64,000 nucleotides of DNA from Streptomyces sp. NBC_01260 (GTDB lineage: Bacteria > Actinomycetota > Actinomycetes > Streptomycetales > Streptomycetaceae): assembly GCF_036226405.1 (NCBI RefSeq), contig NZ_CP108464.1:248001-312000 (forward strand). Reading direction: 5' to 3'. Below, in pieces: positions 60,874 through 64,000 of this stretch. The first letter of the stretch is position 1. Every line of letters begins with the position of its first letter. The translations under genes were made by a program, and so were the position numbers. The notes below the pieces were generated by a model, which saw only the letters and a list, made by a program, of their open reading frames with translations, was not told the origin of the DNA and did no database searches.

Positions 60874-61089
60874 TCAGTGGCAGGGGAAACCGAGCAGGTG
60901 ACGGCCGTCGTGGACCCACTCGTGCACGCCCGCGCCCGAGATGACGGAGGTGGCGCCCTGCTCGGCGCCGACGAAGTAGAGCAGGATCAGCATGACGACG
61001 CCGAAGAAGACCGCCCAAGGGGCAATGGCCTTGAGCGAGATGGGGGTGATGGCGGGTGCGCCGGTGGCGGGGGCAGCAGTCTGTGCCAT
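60874..61089 (-). CDS. cbtB: CbtB cobalt transporter small subunit
   Basis: 71 residues with one membrane helix (AVFFGVVMLILLYFVG) and the histidine motif HEWVHDGRHLLGFPCH at the C-terminus, the hallmark of CbtB, which presents metal to CbtA. AGGAGG lies 7 nt before ATG 61089. First gene after the riboswitch. Confidence 0.93.
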   Translation of the reverse strand: MAQTAAPATGAPAITPISLKAIAPWAVFFGVVMLILLYFVGAEQGATSVISGAGVHEWVHDGRHLLGFPCH

Positions 61090-61124
61090 GGCAGAACCTC
61101 CTGTGGGAACACGCGTCCCGATCG

Positions 61125-61245
61125 TGGTGCCTGAGACGAAGGTGCTGGGTCTGACTTACCGCACAGGTACGGGTTCACAGTGGCGCGACCGTGCCGGATT
61201 CTCACCGGACTTCCGTCACACCCTCGTCATGTCGTCGCGACCATA
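61125..61245 (-). ncRNA. Cobalamin (AdoCbl) riboswitch upstream of cbtBA
   Basis: Read on the minus strand the leader contains GGAAGTCCGGTGAGAATCC, then GCGCCACTGTGA (B12 box) and, 20-odd nt on, AAGTCAGA. These are the conserved core blocks of class I cobalamin riboswitches in the right order. It ends about 40 nt before the cbtB start, near the ribosome-binding site, so high B12 would shut off translation or transcription of the transporter. Confidence 0.93.
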
Positions 61246-61351
61246 CCGTCTGGGCGCGGGCGCCGCCATGGCGCCACCCGGGGCACCCCGGGGCCCGGAT
61301 GCCGTGGTGTGCTTGACCAAGTGGGCACAGTTCAGGGAGTTGAGAGCGGTA

Positions 61352-61936
61352 ATGACGGTACGGGTGATGTTGATCTCACCGGCGATGAACGCCGCGCTGC
61401 GCGAGGCCCGGTTCGCCGGCGACGCACCACTTGACGACTCCGGGCTCCGGCAGGCCCGGGCAGCCGCGGACGCGGTGTCGGCCGCGGGCAGGCGCCTGCG
61501 GGGACCGTCCCTGCGCTGCGCCACCACCGCGGACGCGCTGGGACTCCGGTGCCATCCCGAACACGCCCTGCGGGACTGGGAGATGGGCCGCTGGTCCGGC
61601 GCGCGGCTCACCGAGGTGAGCGCGGACGAGCCGGATCGGGTGGCGGCCTGGCTGGCGGATCCGTCCGCCGCTCCGCACGGGGGTGAGTCGCTGCTGGAGC
61701 TGTGCGCCCGAGTGGGCGCATGGCTCGACTCCTTGCGCGGGAGTGACGACGGCCCGGTGCTGGGGGTGGCCGAGCCTGCCGTGATCCGCGCCGCGGCCGT
61801 CCACGCACTGGACCTGCCGCCGCAGGCCTTCTGGCGGCTGGACGTGGCCCCGCTGACGGTCACGGAGCTCAGCGGCAGGTCGGGGCGGTGGAACCTGCGC
61901 TGCGGCCGGCCGCTCGCGGCGGAGCCGGAGACCTGA
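61352..61936 (+). CDS. Histidine-phosphatase-fold protein lacking catalytic histidines
   Basis: 194 residues with the overall pattern of phosphoglycerate-mutase-like phosphatases: a beta-strand at the N-terminus, DDSGLRQARAAADAV, then RCATTADALGL, LRDWEMGRWSG, PHGGESLLELCARVGAWLD and AVIRAAAVHALDLP. The RHG motif that carries the phosphorylated histidine is replaced by ISPAMN, and the second catalytic His (usually in V-T/S-H-P) is Glu in VAEPAVIR. It is probably a pseudo-enzyme or binding protein. Divergent from the cbtBA riboswitch, and CobC-like phosphatases of this fold act in B12 synthesis, so a cobalamin-related role is likely. ATG 61352 follows GGGAG. Confidence 0.8.
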   Translation: MTVRVMLISPAMNAALREARFAGDAPLDDSGLRQARAAADAVSAAGRRLRGPSLRCATTADALGLRCHPEHALRDWEMGRWSGARLTEVSADEPDRVAAWLADPSAAPHGGESLLELCARVGAWLDSLRGSDDGPVLGVAEPAVIRAAAVHALDLPPQAFWRLDVAPLTVTELSGRSGRWNLRCGRPLAAEPET

Positions 61937-61995
61937 CGAACGGACCGAGGGGCTGTGGGTTCGGTGTGTGCAAGAACTGTGGTCCGTACGGAGCC

Positions 61996-62024
61996 TTGAC
62001 ACGGTCTTGGTTCACTTCTTAAAT
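61996..62024 (+). promoter_or_regulatory. Promoter of the GH16 gene
   Basis: TTGACA (61996-62001), a 17-nt spacer and TTAAAT (62019-62024) fit a vegetative promoter, with start expected near 62031, about 100 nt before the ATG. Confidence 0.6.
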
Positions 62025-62035
62025 CACGTAGTGAA
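62011..62035. promoter_or_regulatory. Inverted repeat over the GH16 -10 region (candidate operator)
   Basis: TTCACT (62011-62016) and AGTGAA (62030-62035) flank 13 bp that include the -10 hexamer. This placement suits a repressor site. No cognate regulator is encoded nearby. Confidence 0.5.
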
Positions 62036-62130
62036 CTAAGGCCTCAACTCCCCCACGTGGCCGCCATGGCCCCACTTGTCATATGCATGGCGAGTCGCTT
62101 TTCCTCCGTCCTGTACGGAAAGGAAATTCC

Positions 62131-63030
62131 ATGAGTTCCCCCCACCTGACCAGGCGCCTCCTGGTCTCGGCACTTTCGGTGCTCGCCCTCGTCTCGGCCA
62201 CCTCCGGCTTCGCCTCCGGCGCCCCCGCACCGTCTCCCGCAGCGCAGGGATCCGTCACGGCCCAGGCGCCCGCCGCCGCGACGTTCACCGACGACTTCGA
62301 CGGCGCCGCCGGTTCCGCCGTGGACGGCGGCAAGTGGCAGACCGAGACCGGTGACAACGTCAACAACCATGAGCGGCAGTACTACACGGCGGGCAGCAGC
62401 AATGCCGCGCTGGACGGTCAGGGCCATCTGGTCATCACCGCGCGCAAGGAGAACCCGAACAACTACCAGTGCTGGTACGGCACCTGCCAGTACACCTCCG
62501 CCCGGCTGAACACCTCGGGCAAGTTCACCCAGACCTACGGCCACGTCGAGGCCCGGATGAAGATCCCGCGCGGCCAGGGCATGTGGCCCGCCTTCTGGAT
62601 GCTCGGTGACAACATCGGACAGGTCGGCTGGCCCAACTCCGGCGAGATCGACATCATGGAGAACGTCGGCTTCGAACCCTCCACCGTCCACGGCACCCTG
62701 CACGGCCCCGGCTACTCAGGCTCCGCGGGCATCGGCGCCGGATACACCCTCCCCGGCGGCCAGGCCTTCGCCGACGCCTTCCACACCTTCGCCATCGACT
62801 GGGCACCCGACTCCGTCACCTGGTCCGTCGACGGCAACGTCTACCAGCACCGCACCCCCGCCGACACCGGCGGCAACACCTGGGCCTTCAACAAACCCTT
62901 CTTCCTCATCCTCAACCTCGCCGTCGGCGGCTACTGGCCCGGCGACCCCGACAACAACACCACCTTCCCCCAGCAACTCGTCGTCGACCACGTACGCGTC
63001 ACCACCAGCGACAGCCAGCCCCCGGCCTGA
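62131..63030 (+). CDS. Secreted GH16 endo-beta-glucanase (laminarinase-like)
   Basis: 299 residues. A Sec signal (HLTRRLLVSALSVLALVSA, cleavage near residue 30) precedes the jelly-roll catalytic domain at about 50-295. GEIDIMEN contains the catalytic E-x-D-x-x-E; MWPAFWMLG and DWAPDSVTWSVDG are conserved GH16 segments. It probably cleaves beta-1,3-glucan such as laminarin or fungal wall glucan. ATG 62131 follows AAAGGAAA. The preceding in-frame ATG at 62083 would add a non-signal extension and is rejected. No carbohydrate-binding module is attached. Confidence 0.92.
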   Translation: MSSPHLTRRLLVSALSVLALVSATSGFASGAPAPSPAAQGSVTAQAPAAATFTDDFDGAAGSAVDGGKWQTETGDNVNNHERQYYTAGSSNAALDGQGHLVITARKENPNNYQCWYGTCQYTSARLNTSGKFTQTYGHVEARMKIPRGQGMWPAFWMLGDNIGQVGWPNSGEIDIMENVGFEPSTVHGTLHGPGYSGSAGIGAGYTLPGGQAFADAFHTFAIDWAPDSVTWSVDGNVYQHRTPADTGGNTWAFNKPFFLILNLAVGGYWPGDPDNNTTFPQQLVVDHVRVTTSDSQPPA

Positions 63031-63035
63031 ACGCC

Positions 63036-63074
63036 GCATGGTCCCGCCGGGCAGTCGGCCCGGCGGGACCATGC
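63036..63074 (+). terminator. 17-bp terminator hairpin after GH16
   Basis: GCATGGTCCCGCCGGGC and GCCCGGCGGGACCATGC pair perfectly around a 5-nt loop, 5 nt after the stop codon. Confidence 0.88.
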
Positions 63075-63349
63075 TGCCGACAAGAGATGCGGACGGGCTG
63101 GGCCGGGTCCCGGCCCGTCCATGAGCGCTACGCCCCCCGGTACGCCTCCAGCAGCCGCCGTGAAAGATAGACGTTACGAAGCCGTCAGCGCTGGATCAAC
63201 CGGCTTGGAACAGGCCGTCCACGGCAGTACCAGCACCAGCGAACACGGGGGGGCGCCCAACTCGACCGTTCACCATCGGCCTGCGGGGCCCCTACTTCTT
63301 CGGTCAAGGGAATCGGGGCTGCGTCGAACCCTGGGGTCGGGCGGCATGA

Positions 63350-63535
63350 CGGTGCGGCTGATCCCCAGTCGTAGTGGCGGTCGCCCTTGAGGCCGTGGCC
63401 GGTGCGCATCCGCATCCAGGAGCGGGCCGGGACGCAGCCGGCCAGGGCGGTAGTGGTGAAGCCTCCGCCTTTGGTGTCCAGGCGGTGATCGGAGCGTACG
63501 GCCAGGGCATAGTCGAAGCCGGGCGCTCGGGCCCC
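63350..63535 (-). pseudogene. IS701-family transposase fragment
   Basis: The minus-strand frame reads [20 protein letters not shown], then VPARSWMRMRTGHGLKGDRH and YDWG. This resembles the YVLAVK...LPARAWQRxSxGxGxKGPRxYDWA segment of IS701 transposases. The N- and C-terminal parts are absent. It abuts the ISAs1 fragment on the other strand. Confidence 0.6.
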
Positions 63536-63539
63536 GGCC

Positions 63540-63923
63540 CTCCAGATCAAGCGGCGGTGCGCCGACCGCAAGACCGGCAAGACCACGGTCAACGCCGTCA
63601 CCAGCCTGACAGCCGAGCAAGCCGCCGCCCAGCTCGCCCGGTTCGTCCGCGACCGCCGGAGGATCGAGGCCCCGCACCACGTCCGCGACACCACCTTCGC
63701 CGAGGACGCCTCACAGCTGCGGACCGGCGATGCGCCCCGCGCGATGGCCACCTGGCGCAACCTCGCCATCGGAGCCCTCCGGGCAGCCGGGGTGAAGAAC
63801 ATTGCAGCCGGCCTCCGCCCCCACGCCCGCGATCCACACCGCCCCTCGCACTCCTCGGCCTCGGATGATCACGAACCGGACGTCACGCGACTACGCCGAA
63901 GCCCTGAGAGGCGGGGCGCTTGA
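63540..63923 (+). pseudogene. ISAs1-family transposase C-terminal fragment
   Basis: The open frame reads [40 protein letters not shown], then [39 protein letters not shown] and VKNIAAGLR to a stop at 63921. This is the conserved C-terminal third of ISAs1 transposases (AVTSL, WxVRDVTxxEDxSxxRTGxAP, MATLRNLAI, GxxNIAAALR). The N-terminal DDE part is missing. Nothing is recognised in 63924-64000. Confidence 0.75.
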
Positions 63924-64000
63924 CCGGCGCGTGGGGGCGCAGCGCGATCTGTCTATGTCGCAGAGTCTGCGGGCGTACGCCGGCGGCTATCCGGATTTGC

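Noticed and set aside
1..64000. CRISPR arrays, tRNA or rRNA genes, prophage or polyketide/NRPS genes
   Set aside because: No regularly spaced repeats, no cloverleaf or rRNA sequence, and no phage structural or megasynthase motifs were seen while reading both strands.

Overview
The window is chromosomal DNA of a Streptomyces-type actinomycete. It has very high G+C with strong third-position GC bias, GTG and TTG starts, twin-arginine signals on secreted glycosidases, ATGA/GTGA-coupled operons, an importer operon with no ATPase gene of its own (the usual MsiK-sharing arrangement) and a GAF/SpoIIE/HATPase regulator. No rRNA, tRNA, CRISPR, prophage or antibiotic cluster was recognised.

About 1-47 kb is a glycan-foraging region. 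(1) 1-10 kb: the tail of a wall-anchored protein, a secreted GH101 endo-alpha-N-acetylgalactosaminidase, decayed sugar-acid dehydratase and KDPG-aldolase fragments, a FadR-type regulator, and an oligosaccharide importer whose binding-protein gene carries an in-frame amber stop. (2) 10-12 kb: an IS30 remnant and a frameshifted GDSL hydrolase. (3) 12-24 kb: an eleven-gene, mostly overlapping operon with a ribose-type ABC importer and every enzyme of the non-phosphorylative L-fucose pathway, bounded by two paralogous GntR regulators. (4) 25-30 kb: a secreted GH95 alpha-L-fucosidase with a lectin domain, then GH78 and GH3 remnants. (5) 30-33 kb: TetR, MarR and an MFS exporter. (6) 33-47 kb: a regulator, an IlvD/Edd dehydratase, a DHDPS-family enzyme, a KDG kinase and a KDPG aldolase, divergent from an arabinose/galactose-type importer, followed by a secreted GH2 glycosidase and a sugar dehydrogenase-like SDR.

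Two short palindromes tie these parts together. A 19-bp element, best copy TTAGCAGCTTAACTGCTAA, precedes GH101, the oligosaccharide importer, GH2 and the SDR. A second element, GAATC-N6-GATTC, precedes the first GntR gene and the fucose operon, with weaker copies before GH95. The combined picture is an inferred system for O-glycan-like, fucose-capped galactosides: GH101 releases Gal-GalNAc, GH95 removes fucose, GH2 removes galactose, dedicated importers take up products, and oxidative pathways carry fucose and galactose/arabinose to pyruvate-level products.

From 48 to 64 kb the content is different. It holds a split sensor/SpoIIE gene, a DUF3533-like membrane protein, a DUF4236-like fragment, a two-gene module of a small membrane protein plus a 1325-residue P-loop/TPR/propeller protein (the best candidate for an undescribed signalling or defence unit), a pirin, a TPR protein, a GNAT, a B12-riboswitch-controlled cbtBA cobalt transporter beside a histidine-phosphatase-like protein lacking its catalytic histidines, a GH16 glucanase, and IS701 and ISAs1 remnants. 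Broken genes are unusually frequent throughout.
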